Below, in pieces: positions 29,953 to 39,164 of a stretch of 64,000 nucleotides of DNA. Location of the stretch: the NCBI GenBank assembly GCA_000751835.1, contig CCMQ01000008.1:264290-328289 (forward strand). The letters run 5' to 3'. Made by a program: the position numbers and the translations under genes. The notes beneath the pieces are model-generated. The model made no database searches. It worked only from the letters and a program-made list of their open reading frames with translations, and was not told the origin of the DNA. This DNA is from Necropsobacter rosorum (GTDB lineage Bacteria; Pseudomonadota; Gammaproteobacteria; Enterobacterales; Pasteurellaceae). Each line of letters begins with the position of its first letter. Position 1 is the first letter of the stretch.

Positions 29953-32760
29953 TCAGAAACTGAAGCCTATCCGTCCGTTGAGGGTGGTGCCTTTGCCGCG
30001 CTGGAACAGCCGCTGTTTGATCTCCAGCCCGATAGACCAGCCGTTGCGGGCAAGCTGGGCGCCGGCGCCGAAATCCAGTCCGTCCTGTCCGAAGGAGGTG
30101 GCTTGGCTGTCCAGCGTGATGGTGTCAAATGTGCTGTGCAGTTTGGTTTTTCCTCCGTTCAGGCGGTAGGCGTAATCCAGTGCGATATCCGGGGTGATCC
30201 GCCAGCCGGACAGCTCAAGGGTTTTGTTCAGCCGCAGACCGGACACAAGATTAACATCCGTGCGATTAAAGCGTGCGGTGGACAGCGCAAACTCGCCGCT
30301 TTCCTGTAAGGCGTTGAGGTGAGTGTGAACCAGCTGTACGCCGACCGTCGGTTCAACGCGCCAGTTGCGGGACGGTAAGCCATAACCGCCGCGCAATTCA
30401 GCACCGCTCAGCCAGCCTTTGGTATTGCCGGTCGCCAGCGTTTTGCCGTTAAAGGTGCGCTGCTGGCGATAATAAATATGGGCGAGATCGGCGGATAATT
30501 CGGCAAACCAGCCGTTTGATGCCGGCATATAACGCAGCGCCACGCCGGCATGACGCTGTTTGAGCGTGGCATCGGCCTGTTGTTTGCGAATATCGGATTT
30601 AGCGTGACCGAAACGGGCGCTGAGCAACAGTTTATCGTCGGCTTTATAGACCAGCCCCATCCCGCTGCCATGGGTTTCGAACTCGGCTTTTTGCGCCGCC
30701 GGTGAATTATCGGAGCGGTAGTTATCGCCCTGCGATTGCGCCCATACATTTAGCTGATGCAGCGCGGCATCACGATAGCGCAAGTGAGTGCCGCTTTGAT
30801 TCAGCTGTGCGCTGAAGCGGTGACGCAGAAATTCGATGCTGTCGGCATAAATGCCGTTGCTGACGGCGTAATGGAAGTGCTGTAGGTTGTGGTTTTCCAG
30901 CGCCTGTTGCAGCCAGTCGTTATAAATTCCCCGCCGCCATGCCATTTTGCCGTCGCGCAAGGCATTCAGCAGGCGCAACCCGCTTTGCCCGTTGACATCG
31001 GCGTTCGGATCACTGATGGCCTGATTTTTATTGGCTTTTAGCTCGATTCCGTCCGCTTTGAAATACAGATCCTGACGTAATCCTTGTTGAAAAAGCACCG
31101 CACTTTGGCTGACATTGCTGAAGCCGCCTTGATAGGTCGCACCGTTTTTAACGGTCAGAATCCGGCTGATGGTTTGCCCCGCTTTGCGGTTTTGCAGCAG
31201 GGATTCCGCTGTGCTCAGTGTACCGTCTAATGTTACTCGGGTATGCTTACCTTGCGCGGTGATGCCCTGTGCGGACAACATATCCAGACGGCTGTTTCGG
31301 TCGGCGAGAAATGCGCGGTTTACCGTTAAGGCGTTTACTCCTAAGGCGGCATGGTTGTTGACATTATCAGCGGAAGTGGCGCCGTTGAGCACCAGTTTTC
31401 CTTGGTTGATATTGAGGGTTCGAATGCGGTTATTGGCGCCGTTTAAGGTTAATGTGGCCTCGCCCGTTTTGCTCAGAGCAAATTCCGTGGTCAGCGTGTT
31501 GGACCAGCTGTCATCCCGGTTTAGCCGGTAGGTTTCGTCGCGCAGCAGTGCCGCCGGGCCCTGAATGGCTTTTGACAGATTGACCAAACCCCAGCCGTAT
31601 TGCTCGTCCACGCCTTTTTTGCCTAAATCCGTGGCGGTCGTCAGCAGAGTATCCCGCACTTGAGTCGGGGTGAAATAGTCAAACCGCTGTTTCAGTACCG
31701 CCAGCGAACCGGTGACGGTTGGCGCGGCGAAAGAGGTACCCGATTGGTTTTGCAGATTCGGGATTTTTTGCCCCTGTTCCGCGCCGCCGGTCGAAAGCAC
31801 GGTTAAATCGCCGGGCGCGGCGATGCACCAGTTTTTGCTTACGCCGCAACGGTTGGAATAACTGGTGATCCGTTTGTTTTTATCCACCGCCACTACGGAT
31901 AAATAATGGGATTCCAGCTCGGGCAGATAGCGCGGCAGGGCGGCAAGAATGCCCGGTTGCTGTTTGTTTTCGTTGCCGGCGGCGAAAACCAGGAGCACGC
32001 CTCTTTTAGCCGTTTGTCGGATCGCGTCTATCAAGCGGTTTTTATCCCCTTGATGACGAATGGGGTTTTGGTAGCGCTTATCCAGTTCCTGTGCGCTGTT
32101 GTCGACGGCGTCTTCGTTCCAGCTGTTATTGATCGCCAGCACATTATGTTGCGCGACTTTTTGCAGCGCGGCGGCCAGCAGCACGCGTTGTCCTTCGGCG
32201 TCTTTACCGAACAGCAGGGCGTCATCCTGTGCGTTGGATTGGCCGCCGGCCAGATGACGGTTTTGCCGTTTATCGTTATTTTCTTCGTCATCATCACGAT
32301 CGCCGTTCGGTTCATATTGGGCGACGTAAAGCTGGCTGCCTTTGGCCACTCCGCCGTAATAACCGACCTGCGGCAGGGATTTGGCGCCGATTATGCCGCT
32401 GACCTGACCGCCGTGCATGGCGTACACCTTATGTTTTTTGCCCTGTTCGTCTTTTTCCATTTCCGTATCGTAGCGGCGCGGATCAATGCGGATTTTTTCG
32501 CCCTTTTCTTCCACCTCCAATATCAGCGCATGGATTTTGTCGCGGTTGAGCTGCGGATGTTCCAGCATAAACCCGCTGTCCACCACGCCGAGATTAACGC
32601 CCTGACCGGAATATTGTGCCGAGATTTGCGGATTTAATCCGATCAGTTCATGCGGATTTTGCACCGGCTCGTTTGTGTCTTCCTCGCCGTAAGCCGGTGC
32701 GCTCAGCGCGCAGGCGACGGAAAGCGCAGTCAATGTGTGACGAAATGCGTGACCCTTCAT
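29953..32760 (-). CDS. Autotransporter serine protease (subtilisin-like, type Va secretion)
   Basis: A 935-residue surface or secreted protease. A signal peptide (about 1-25, ending AYG) precedes an S8 domain with Asp61 in GVVDSGF, His116 in MHGGQVSGIIG, oxyanion Asn263 in FAAGNE and catalytic Ser343 in GTSFAAP. Then come a short beta-helix-like passenger segment (about 400-560) and a C-terminal 12-strand barrel (about 670-935) ending in phenylalanine, the BAM recognition signal. An insertion rich in Asp/Glu/Asn lies at about 153-175. Relatives in Pasteurellaceae and Neisseria include Ssa1 and NalP. Unlike NalP, no lipobox is seen. ATG behind AAGGGG is used; the TTG before it is not. Confidence 0.93.
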   Translation of the reverse strand: MKGHAFRHTLTALSVACALSAPAYGEEDTNEPVQNPHELIGLNPQISAQYSGQGVNLGVVDSGFMLEHPQLNRDKIHALILEVEEKGEKIRIDPRRYDTEMEKDEQGKKHKVYAMHGGQVSGIIGAKSLPQVGYYGGVAKGSQLYVAQYEPNGDRDDDEENNDKRQNRHLAGGQSNAQDDALLFGKDAEGQRVLLAAALQKVAQHNVLAINNSWNEDAVDNSAQELDKRYQNPIRHQGDKNRLIDAIRQTAKRGVLLVFAAGNENKQQPGILAALPRYLPELESHYLSVVAVDKNKRITSYSNRCGVSKNWCIAAPGDLTVLSTGGAEQGQKIPNLQNQSGTSFAAPTVTGSLAVLKQRFDYFTPTQVRDTLLTTATDLGKKGVDEQYGWGLVNLSKAIQGPAALLRDETYRLNRDDSWSNTLTTEFALSKTGEATLTLNGANNRIRTLNINQGKLVLNGATSADNVNNHAALGVNALTVNRAFLADRNSRLDMLSAQGITAQGKHTRVTLDGTLSTAESLLQNRKAGQTISRILTVKNGATYQGGFSNVSQSAVLFQQGLRQDLYFKADGIELKANKNQAISDPNADVNGQSGLRLLNALRDGKMAWRRGIYNDWLQQALENHNLQHFHYAVSNGIYADSIEFLRHRFSAQLNQSGTHLRYRDAALHQLNVWAQSQGDNYRSDNSPAAQKAEFETHGSGMGLVYKADDKLLLSARFGHAKSDIRKQQADATLKQRHAGVALRYMPASNGWFAELSADLAHIYYRQQRTFNGKTLATGNTKGWLSGAELRGGYGLPSRNWRVEPTVGVQLVHTHLNALQESGEFALSTARFNRTDVNLVSGLRLNKTLELSGWRITPDIALDYAYRLNGGKTKLHSTFDTITLDSQATSFGQDGLDFGAGAQLARNGWSIGLEIKQRLFQRGKGTTLNGRIGFSF

Positions 32761-33010
32761 CAAAGTACCCCTTAAATGTATTAAAAATGGTTTTTTATTA
32801 TTGTTAATGATGCAAACGCGTTATTTTTTAACAAAAAATAAGAAAACACAAATAAATAAAGGTCTGACCAGATAATAATGAAAAATCGACGATTTCAGGC
32901 GGTTTAATTATTGAATAAAAATAAGCCGGTAGATTGCCGACTTACAGATTGATGAAAGGGAAAAGCGGCGCATTGGGTTAAAAAACAGGCAAAAATAACA
33001 CCGCACTTTT

Positions 33011-33637
33011 TTATTGCGGCGGCATTACCGGTTTCGTTTCTGCCAGACAAGGATATAAGGCGTTCATGCGTTGTGCCCATTGGGCTAACTGCGGCATGGC
33101 GGCATAATCGTCGGCGCCGGTCACATTCGCGCGGAACAATAAAAAATCGATCAGGCAAACGGTATAAAGCGTGCCGATGTTTAATGCCGTGCCGAAAGGT
33201 TCCAGTTGTTGGGTGATGAGTTGTAATGTGCGGTCGTTACGCTGCAGAATTTGTTGATGACGGCTGAGCCACCATTCCTGCTGCGGACGAAACATGCGTT
33301 CCGGCAGCATTAAACCGACCAGATTTTCCAGCACGCCTTCCGCCAGCGCATACAATTCCATGACTTTCCAGCGTTTTTGATCTTGCGGGAACAACGTGGG
33401 TTGTTTGCCGATAGAATCCAGATATTCTGCGATCACGCTGCTGTTCAGCAGCCAGTCGCCGTTATCCAGCTGCAATGCCGGCACGCGACCTAGCGGGTTG
33501 TCCTGATTGTGCGGGGATTGTGCCGAAAACGGGCGGGTGACCAGCAATAATTCGATGTGATCCTGCAAATCATGATAGTGCGCGACGGCGCGGGCTTTGC
33601 GCACAAACGGGCTGGTGGTGGAATACCAAAGTTTCAT
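33011..33637 (-). CDS. Glutathione S-transferase family protein (YibF-like)
   Basis: A 208-residue protein with an N-terminal thioredoxin-like domain (SPFVRKARAVAHYHD at 9-23, NPLGRVPALQLDNGDWLLNS near 47-66, where the VPAL and SS-type glutathione contacts lie) and a helical C-terminal domain. It most resembles YibF of E. coli, whose substrate is not known. It follows ilvC on the same strand but is separated by a terminator. Confidence 0.85.
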   Translation of the reverse strand: MKLWYSTTSPFVRKARAVAHYHDLQDHIELLLVTRPFSAQSPHNQDNPLGRVPALQLDNGDWLLNSSVIAEYLDSIGKQPTLFPQDQKRWKVMELYALAEGVLENLVGLMLPERMFRPQQEWWLSRHQQILQRNDRTLQLITQQLEPFGTALNIGTLYTVCLIDFLLFRANVTGADDYAAMPQLAQWAQRMNALYPCLAETKPVMPPQ

Positions 33638-33655
33638 TTTTCCTCCTGAGCGAAA

Positions 33656-33681
33656 TAAAAAAGGCGGAAATTAATCCGCCT
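33656..33681 (-). terminator. Terminator of ilvC
   Basis: AGGCGGA and TCCGCCT pair around AATTAA-type loop bases, with an A-tract at 33656-33661 that becomes a T-run on the minus strand. It lies 10 bases beyond the ilvC stop. Confidence 0.85.
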
Positions 33682-33690
33682 CTGTTTGCT

Positions 33691-35172
33691 TTAGCCTTGT
33701 GAAGAAATGCGTTTCATATCGGTCATATAGCCGCGCAATTCCTGACCGATTAATTCGACCGGGTGATTGCGGATGGCATCGTTGACATCACGCAGGGTGA
33801 TATTGTCGATCGCGCCGGCCGGGGTCGGTTCGCCCAGATCACCGCGTTGCAGCTGCGGCACGATTTCTTTGGCCAGAATCGGAGTCGCCACGTTGGCGAA
33901 CAGATAGTTGCCGTATTCCGCCGTGTCGGAAATCACCACGTTCATTTCATACAGGCGTTTGCGTGCGATAGTGTTAGCGATCAACGGCAGTTCGTGCAGC
34001 GATTCGTAGTAAGCGGATTCTTCATAAATACCGGCGGAAACCATGGTGTCGAATGCCAGTTCGACGCCGGCTTTGACCAAGGCGATCATAAATACGCCGT
34101 TGTCGAAATATTCCTGTTCGCTGATTTGGATGCCGTCGGCTTTCGGCGCGTTTTCAAATGCGGTTTTGCCGGTTTCTTCACGCCATTTCAATAAGTTGGC
34201 GTCGCCGTTCGCCCAGTCTTCCATCATCACGCGGGAAAATTCGCCGCTGATAATATCGTCCATGTGTTTTTTGAACAGAAAATCCAGTTTTTCTTTGATT
34301 TGCTCGGAAAGTTCGAAGGCGCGTAATTTAGCGCTGTTGGACAGCCGATCCATCATCAGAGTGATACCGCCCTGTTTCAGCGCTTCGGTGATAATTTCCC
34401 AACCGTACTGGATTAATTTGCCCGCATAGGCCGGATCTTTGCCGTCCGCCACCAGTTTATCGTAACAAACGATGGAACCGGCCTGCAGCATGCCGCACAA
34501 AATGGTTTGTTCGCCCATTAAATCGGATTTTACTTCCGCCACAAAAGAGGATTCCAGCACGCCCGCACGATGACCGCCGGTGGCCGCCGCCCAGGCTTTG
34601 GCAATGGCCAAACCTTCGCCCTGCGGATCATTTTCCGGGTGTACGGCGATTAATGTCGGCACGCCGAATCCGCGTTTGTATTCTTCGCGCACTTCCGTAC
34701 CCGGACATTTCGGCGCCACCATGACCACGGTAATGTCTTTGCGGATCTGTTCGCCCACTTCAACGATGTTCAGACCGTGGGAATAGCCGAGCGCCGCGCC
34801 TTTTTTGATTAACGGCATGATATCCGCCACCACTTTGCTGTGCTGTTTGTCCGGTGTCAGGTTAATGATTAAATCCGCCTCCGGGATTACCTGTTCATAA
34901 GTGCCGACCTTAAAGCCGTTTTCTGTCGCCCGCCGGAAAGAGGCGCGTTTTTCCGCAATGGCCTGCGGACGCAGGGCGTAGCTGATATCCAGACCGGAAT
35001 CGCGCATATTCAGCCCCTGATTCAGGCCTTGCGCACCGCAACCGACGATAACGATTTTTTTGCCTTTCAGAAAATTCGCTTCATCGGCAAATTCTTCGCG
35101 CGCCATAAAGCGGCAGCGGCCTAATTGATCTAATTGTTGACGTAAATTTAAGGTATTGAAATAGTTAGCCAT
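33691..35172 (-). CDS. ilvC: Ketol-acid reductoisomerase (class II)
   Basis: A 493-residue enzyme of valine, isoleucine and pantothenate synthesis that isomerises and reduces acetolactate or acetohydroxybutyrate with NADPH and magnesium. The nucleotide-binding motif is [11 protein letters not shown] near 43-53, and the length is that of the long class II form found in enterobacteria, with two C-terminal knotted domains. It is transcribed divergently from ilvY, its usual activator. Confidence 0.96.
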   Translation of the reverse strand: MANYFNTLNLRQQLDQLGRCRFMAREEFADEANFLKGKKIVIVGCGAQGLNQGLNMRDSGLDISYALRPQAIAEKRASFRRATENGFKVGTYEQVIPEADLIINLTPDKQHSKVVADIMPLIKKGAALGYSHGLNIVEVGEQIRKDITVVMVAPKCPGTEVREEYKRGFGVPTLIAVHPENDPQGEGLAIAKAWAAATGGHRAGVLESSFVAEVKSDLMGEQTILCGMLQAGSIVCYDKLVADGKDPAYAGKLIQYGWEIITEALKQGGITLMMDRLSNSAKLRAFELSEQIKEKLDFLFKKHMDDIISGEFSRVMMEDWANGDANLLKWREETGKTAFENAPKADGIQISEQEYFDNGVFMIALVKAGVELAFDTMVSAGIYEESAYYESLHELPLIANTIARKRLYEMNVVISDTAEYGNYLFANVATPILAKEIVPQLQRGDLGEPTPAGAIDNITLRDVNDAIRNHPVELIGQELRGYMTDMKRISSQG

Positions 35173-35283
35173 GTTTTATCCTCTGTGTGTGAATAACGGG
35201 TGTGAGCTTGGGTTTGCATATTGTAATGATAAAAATTATACGCCTTTTTATTGTTGCGTAAATTGATATTATCGGGATGTAAT

Positions 35284-35300
35284 ATTGCGTTTTTTGCAAT
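35284..35300. promoter_or_regulatory. Putative IlvY operator
   Basis: ATTGC-N7-GCAAT, a 17-base inverted repeat of the T-N11-A type used by LysR regulators, lies between ilvC and ilvY. IlvY of E. coli binds repeats built on TTGCAAT-like halves. No second copy of equal quality was found. Confidence 0.5.
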
Positions 35301-35415
35301 CAAGGATTATGCTACCGGACAAAAGTGCGGTGCTTTTTTTCTGCGTTTTAAAAAACCGGGTAAAAACCGACCGCACTTTTGCCTGTCCGCAGACCTTTAT
35401 TTTAACGGCGAAACG

Positions 35416-36294
35416 ATGAACTTTGACGATCTCGAGCTTTTCTTACACCTCAGCGAAAGCACTCACTTCAGTAAAACCGCGGCGCAGAACCATATGTCGC
35501 CTTCCACCTTATCCCGCCGGATCCAGCGTCTGGAAGAGGAGCTGGGGCAGGTGCTGCTGATCCGCGATAATCGTCGGGTATCGCTTACGCCGTCGGGCGA
35601 GCTGTTTTTGCATTTCGCCCGCCAGTGCGGGCAGCAATGGCAGCAGCTGAAACAACAGTTAGCCACTTATCACGCGGAATTGAGCGGCGAATTAAAGCTG
35701 TTTTGTTCGGTTACCGCCGCTTACAGCCATTTGCCGCCGCTGCTGGAGAAATTTCGTTTCCGCTATCCGAAAGTGGAAATTCAGCTCACTACCGGCGATC
35801 CGGCACAGGCGGTACAGCTGGTACAGACCCAGCAGGTGGATTTGGCACTGGCGGGACGGCCGGCGGTGTTGCCGCATAATCTGATTTTTCATTATATGGA
35901 CGACATCACCCTGTCGCTGATTGCGCCGCGTATCGCCTGCACGGCGACACAACTATTGCAGCAAAGCCCGCCGGACTGGCAGAAAATCCCCTTTATCCTG
36001 CCGGTGGAAGGCCCGGCACGCCAGCGTATTGATCAATGGTTTCGGCAGCAGAAAATCAAACATCCGACCGTTTACGCCACCGTGGCCGGCCATGAGGGCA
36101 TCGTATCTATGGTGGCGCTGGGTTGCGGGCTGGCGATGTTGCCTGATGTGGTGATTAAAAACAGCCCGCTGAACAGTCAGATATCGACGCTGGCGGTAAA
36201 TACGCCGATCGTGCCCTTCGAGCTGGGCGTTTGCGTGCAAAAGAAATCGCTGGCATTGCCGTTAATCCGTGCATTTTGGCAAATGTTGGGGTAA
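35416..36294 (+). CDS. ilvY: LysR-type regulator IlvY
   Basis: A 292-residue LysR-type activator of ilvC. The N-terminal helix-turn-helix is SESTHFSKTAAQNHMSPSTL near 13-32, and the effector domain contains LKLFCSVTAAYSHLPPLL and GHEGIVSMVALGCGLAMLP, both nearly as in E. coli IlvY. The inducer is expected to be acetolactate or acetohydroxybutyrate. The start at MNFDDLELFLHL is chosen by homology; upstream reading frame is open but would include two USS. Two inverted USS (35323 and 35370) lie in the leader. Confidence 0.92.
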   Translation: MNFDDLELFLHLSESTHFSKTAAQNHMSPSTLSRRIQRLEEELGQVLLIRDNRRVSLTPSGELFLHFARQCGQQWQQLKQQLATYHAELSGELKLFCSVTAAYSHLPPLLEKFRFRYPKVEIQLTTGDPAQAVQLVQTQQVDLALAGRPAVLPHNLIFHYMDDITLSLIAPRIACTATQLLQQSPPDWQKIPFILPVEGPARQRIDQWFRQQKIKHPTVYATVAGHEGIVSMVALGCGLAMLPDVVIKNSPLNSQISTLAVNTPIVPFELGVCVQKKSLALPLIRAFWQMLG

Positions 36295-36328
36295 AGTGCG
36301 GTATGATTTCGCAACGTTTGGGGGAAAT

Positions 36329-37207
36329 ATGTTAAAGGGTGTCGCATTCTCGCTTTCCGCATCGGTGTTATTCGGCTACATTTATTATTTTTCCACCCTG
36401 CTGTTGCCGTTAAACGGCGAGGACATTTTCGGCTATCGCGTGATTTTTACCACCCCTTTTATCATCGCCGCGATTTTTGTCTTTAAACAGAAATATGTGC
36501 TGGTGGCGCATTTAAAACGAATAAAACGACAGCCGTGGTTATTGCTGGTCTTCTGCTTTAACAGTGCGATGATGGGCTTTCAAATGTGGCTTTTTCTCTG
36601 GGCGCCGAATAACGGCAGCGCGCTCAGCGTGTCTTTCGGTTACCTGCTGTTACCGTTGGTGATGGTGGCGGCGGGACGGTTGTTTTTCAAAGAAAATATT
36701 TCCACACTACGCGCCTGGGCGATTTTTATCGCCACCGCCGGCGTCATTTCCAATATCGCACTCAAAGGCGGCTTATCCTGGGAAAGCAGCGCCGTCTGCG
36801 GATATGCGGTTTATTTTATGCTGCGAAAATGGCTGAATCTGGCCGATATCGCCAGTTTCGCCATTGAAATCCTGCTGCTTTTGCCGGTATGTATTTATTT
36901 CGCGTTTCAAGTGGATATCGGACAAATCGAAAACCTTAATCCGAATATTATGTGGCTGTTGCTCGCCCTCGGTTTATTCAGCGGGATCGCTTTTAATGCC
37001 TACATCGCCGCCAGCAATATATTGCCTATCAATCTGCTGGGCCTGCTCGGCTACGTCGAACCGATCATGATGCTGACCATCTCCCTGCTTATCGGCGAAA
37101 CCATCCACCCCGAAACCTATCCGCTGTTTATCTGCCTGATCGTCGCCATGGGGCTGATTGTAGGGGATGGTATCCGGGCTATGCAAAAAAACCGATATAT
37201 GCGGTAG
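36329..37207 (+). CDS. EamA/RarD-family membrane transporter
   Basis: A 292-residue protein with about ten membrane helices, in two EamA repeats, most like RarD. It begins MLKGVAFSLSASVLFGYIYYFSTLL and ends with a basic tail. RarD relatives are exporters of unknown substrates. The ATG after GGGGAAAT is used. The gene starts 34 bases after ilvY with a USS (36294-36302) at the ilvY stop, so it may be cotranscribed with ilvY. It converges with the keto-acid operon. Confidence 0.8.
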   Translation: MLKGVAFSLSASVLFGYIYYFSTLLLPLNGEDIFGYRVIFTTPFIIAAIFVFKQKYVLVAHLKRIKRQPWLLLVFCFNSAMMGFQMWLFLWAPNNGSALSVSFGYLLLPLVMVAAGRLFFKENISTLRAWAIFIATAGVISNIALKGGLSWESSAVCGYAVYFMLRKWLNLADIASFAIEILLLLPVCIYFAFQVDIGQIENLNPNIMWLLLALGLFSGIAFNAYIAASNILPINLLGLLGYVEPIMMLTISLLIGETIHPETYPLFICLIVAMGLIVGDGIRAMQKNRYMR

Positions 37208-37214
37208 GGAAAGG

Positions 37215-38189
37215 TTAATTTACTTCAGGATTCACCCAGTTTTTGGTCGGTTTTCCCGGAGCTAGCGCCATAATTAGATTATCCACTGCACATTCGGCCA
37301 TTTTGTTGCGGGTTTCTTCTGTGGCAGAACCGATATGTGGAAGCAAAACCACATTATTAAGCGTTAGGAGTGGCGAATCTTTTGGCAATGGTTCAACCTC
37401 AAAAACATCCAGGCCGGCTGCTCTAATTGTTTTATTTCTCAATGCCTCAATTAATGCATTTTGATCAACGATTTTTCCTCTTGCGCCATTAATTAAAATA
37501 GCATTGGGTTTCATTAAAGCAATTTTTTCACAAGAAATGAGTTTTTCCGTTGATGGAAGAAGCGGGGCGGTAATACAAACGAAATCTGAACGAGCTAATA
37601 AATCGTCTAATGTACAAAACTCCGCATGATATAAGCTTTCAACTTCTTGATTGGCATGATTACCGGTATAGAGTATTTGCATATCAAAACCACAATGCGC
37701 TCTTTTCGTCACCGCTTTTCCTATTCTACCCATACCAATTATACCTATTATTTTATGATGAACATCTGTACCATAATGCTTAGATCCGATACTGCTGCAC
37801 CATTTCCCCTCTCTAACCATGATTGATAGCTCGACTGCTCGACGTGCGGTAGATAATATTAGAGTAAAAATAGCATCCGCTGTGGTATCCGTTAGTACAT
37901 CCGGCGTATGCATTAGGCGAATTTTTCTATCGGTTAATTCACTTACATTAAAATTATCATAACCTACTGAAATTGTTGAAATAGCTTTTAAATGAGGCGC
38001 AAATTTTAGAAAATCATTTTTCATATTTACACTCGCACCGATAAGTCCTTCGGCATTTTTTAACGCAGAGATAAAATCAGATTTGTTTTTGGCGTTTATA
38101 CCGTTAAAATAAGAGACATTAAAATGTGCTGATAATTTTTTCATCGCGAATGTTGGAATTTTTTTGTACAGTACTACGTTTTGTTTCAT
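37215..38189 (-). CDS. ghrB: GhrB-like 2-ketoaldonate / glyoxylate reductase
   Basis: A 324-residue D-isomer-specific 2-hydroxyacid dehydrogenase, the same length as GhrB of E. coli and collinear with it. The NAD(P)-binding GMGRIGKAV lies near 152-160. Catalytic residues are Arg in NGARGKIVD near 234, Glu in VFEVEPLP near 263, and His in LLPHIGSATEETR near 282. GhrB reduces 2-ketogluconate, hydroxypyruvate and glyoxylate. In this operon, after a KguK-like kinase, it may act on 2-keto-6-phosphogluconate (KguD role). Last gene of the operon, nine bases after the kinase. Confidence 0.88.
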   Translation of the reverse strand: MKQNVVLYKKIPTFAMKKLSAHFNVSYFNGINAKNKSDFISALKNAEGLIGASVNMKNDFLKFAPHLKAISTISVGYDNFNVSELTDRKIRLMHTPDVLTDTTADAIFTLILSTARRAVELSIMVREGKWCSSIGSKHYGTDVHHKIIGIIGMGRIGKAVTKRAHCGFDMQILYTGNHANQEVESLYHAEFCTLDDLLARSDFVCITAPLLPSTEKLISCEKIALMKPNAILINGARGKIVDQNALIEALRNKTIRAAGLDVFEVEPLPKDSPLLTLNNVVLLPHIGSATEETRNKMAECAVDNLIMALAPGKPTKNWVNPEVN

Positions 38190-38198
38190 CTTCGACCT

Positions 38199-39146
38199 CT
38201 AAAAATTGTCCAATTGTTGTCTGTCCGGAAGGCCTTCGCTATCACCGATAGTTTGAATTGCAAAGCTGGCCACTTTATTTCCTCTTTTTAGTGCTTGGTA
38301 TAAACTTTTATTTTCTAATAAAGCACTTATGACACCTACGGCAAACCCGTCGCCGGCGCCGACAGTATCAATGACATTTTTAACTAAAAAAGCCGGTACG
38401 TTTGTTTGATAATTAGTGTTATCTTTCACATAGGCCCCATCTTTACCTAATTTTAATATCACTATTTTTACCCCTTGTTCTAAGTAAAAGTCAGCGATTT
38501 TTTCCGGAGAATTAAATCCGGTAAGAATTTTGCCTTCTGTAATGCCGGGCAGTACCCAATCAGATTTAAATGCAATCTGATTAATGGAAGAAATCATTTT
38601 TTTCTCATCTGCCCAGAGTGAAGGTCTAAGGTTAGGATCAAACGATACCGTTTTCCCGAGTTTTTTCATAAAATCTGCTAAATATAATGCTAATGAGTAG
38701 GAAGATTCAGATATACCTGCAGCAACCCCTGTAAGATGTAAATGAGTAGAGTTCTTGAAATGCTGTTCTGAAAAATCCTGAATGGATAGATAACTGGCGG
38801 CTGAACCTTTTCTAAAATATTCAACTTCAGGATCTTGCCCATTAATCATTTTGGATTTTATTTGAAAACCCGTCGGATGTTGTTTATCGATCCTGACTAA
38901 TCCATCATAAATTTTTTCTTTTTTAAGCAGGGAAAGAATGAATCTACCTAAAGAATCATTACCTATTTTACTTAACCAGGCTACATTAAATCCTAATCGG
39001 GCAAGCCCGATAGCTACATTGAGTTCGGCACCTGCAGCACGCTTGGTGAAATCAGTGATGGACGATAAATCCCCTGTTTCTTTTGCAACGAACATTGCCA
39101 TCGCTTCACCATATGTAATAACATCAAAGTGCGGTATTTTTTGCAT
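38199..39146 (-). CDS. PfkB-family sugar-acid kinase, KguK/KdgK-like
   Basis: A 315-residue ribokinase-fold kinase. The N-terminal FDVITYGEAMAMFVAKETGD and the segment NVAIGLARLGFNVAWLSKIG closely resemble 2-ketogluconate kinase (KguK) of pseudomonads and, more loosely, 2-keto-3-deoxygluconate kinase. The catalytic aspartate is in DTVGAGDGFAVG near 250-261. With a 2-ketoaldonate reductase beside it, the likely product is 2-keto-6-phosphogluconate. KDG kinase activity cannot be ruled out because no KDPG aldolase is nearby to decide. A USS lies at its start (39127-39135). Confidence 0.82.
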   Translation of the reverse strand: MQKIPHFDVITYGEAMAMFVAKETGDLSSITDFTKRAAGAELNVAIGLARLGFNVAWLSKIGNDSLGRFILSLLKKEKIYDGLVRIDKQHPTGFQIKSKMINGQDPEVEYFRKGSAASYLSIQDFSEQHFKNSTHLHLTGVAAGISESSYSLALYLADFMKKLGKTVSFDPNLRPSLWADEKKMISSINQIAFKSDWVLPGITEGKILTGFNSPEKIADFYLEQGVKIVILKLGKDGAYVKDNTNYQTNVPAFLVKNVIDTVGAGDGFAVGVISALLENKSLYQALKRGNKVASFAIQTIGDSEGLPDRQQLDNF

Positions 39147-39164
39147 ATATTTTCTCCTTATAAA

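Noticed and set aside
29947..30309. Plus-strand open frame over the 3' end of the autotransporter gene
   Set aside because: It covers the beta-barrel codons in antisense and has no support of its own.
31906..32637. Open frame of 243 codons on the plus strand inside the autotransporter gene
   Set aside because: It is a shadow of the protease coding sequence, whose catalytic motifs are all intact on the other strand.
35251..35415. N-terminal extension of IlvY by 55 residues
   Set aside because: It precedes the conserved LysR start and contains the operator and two USS, so it is leader DNA.
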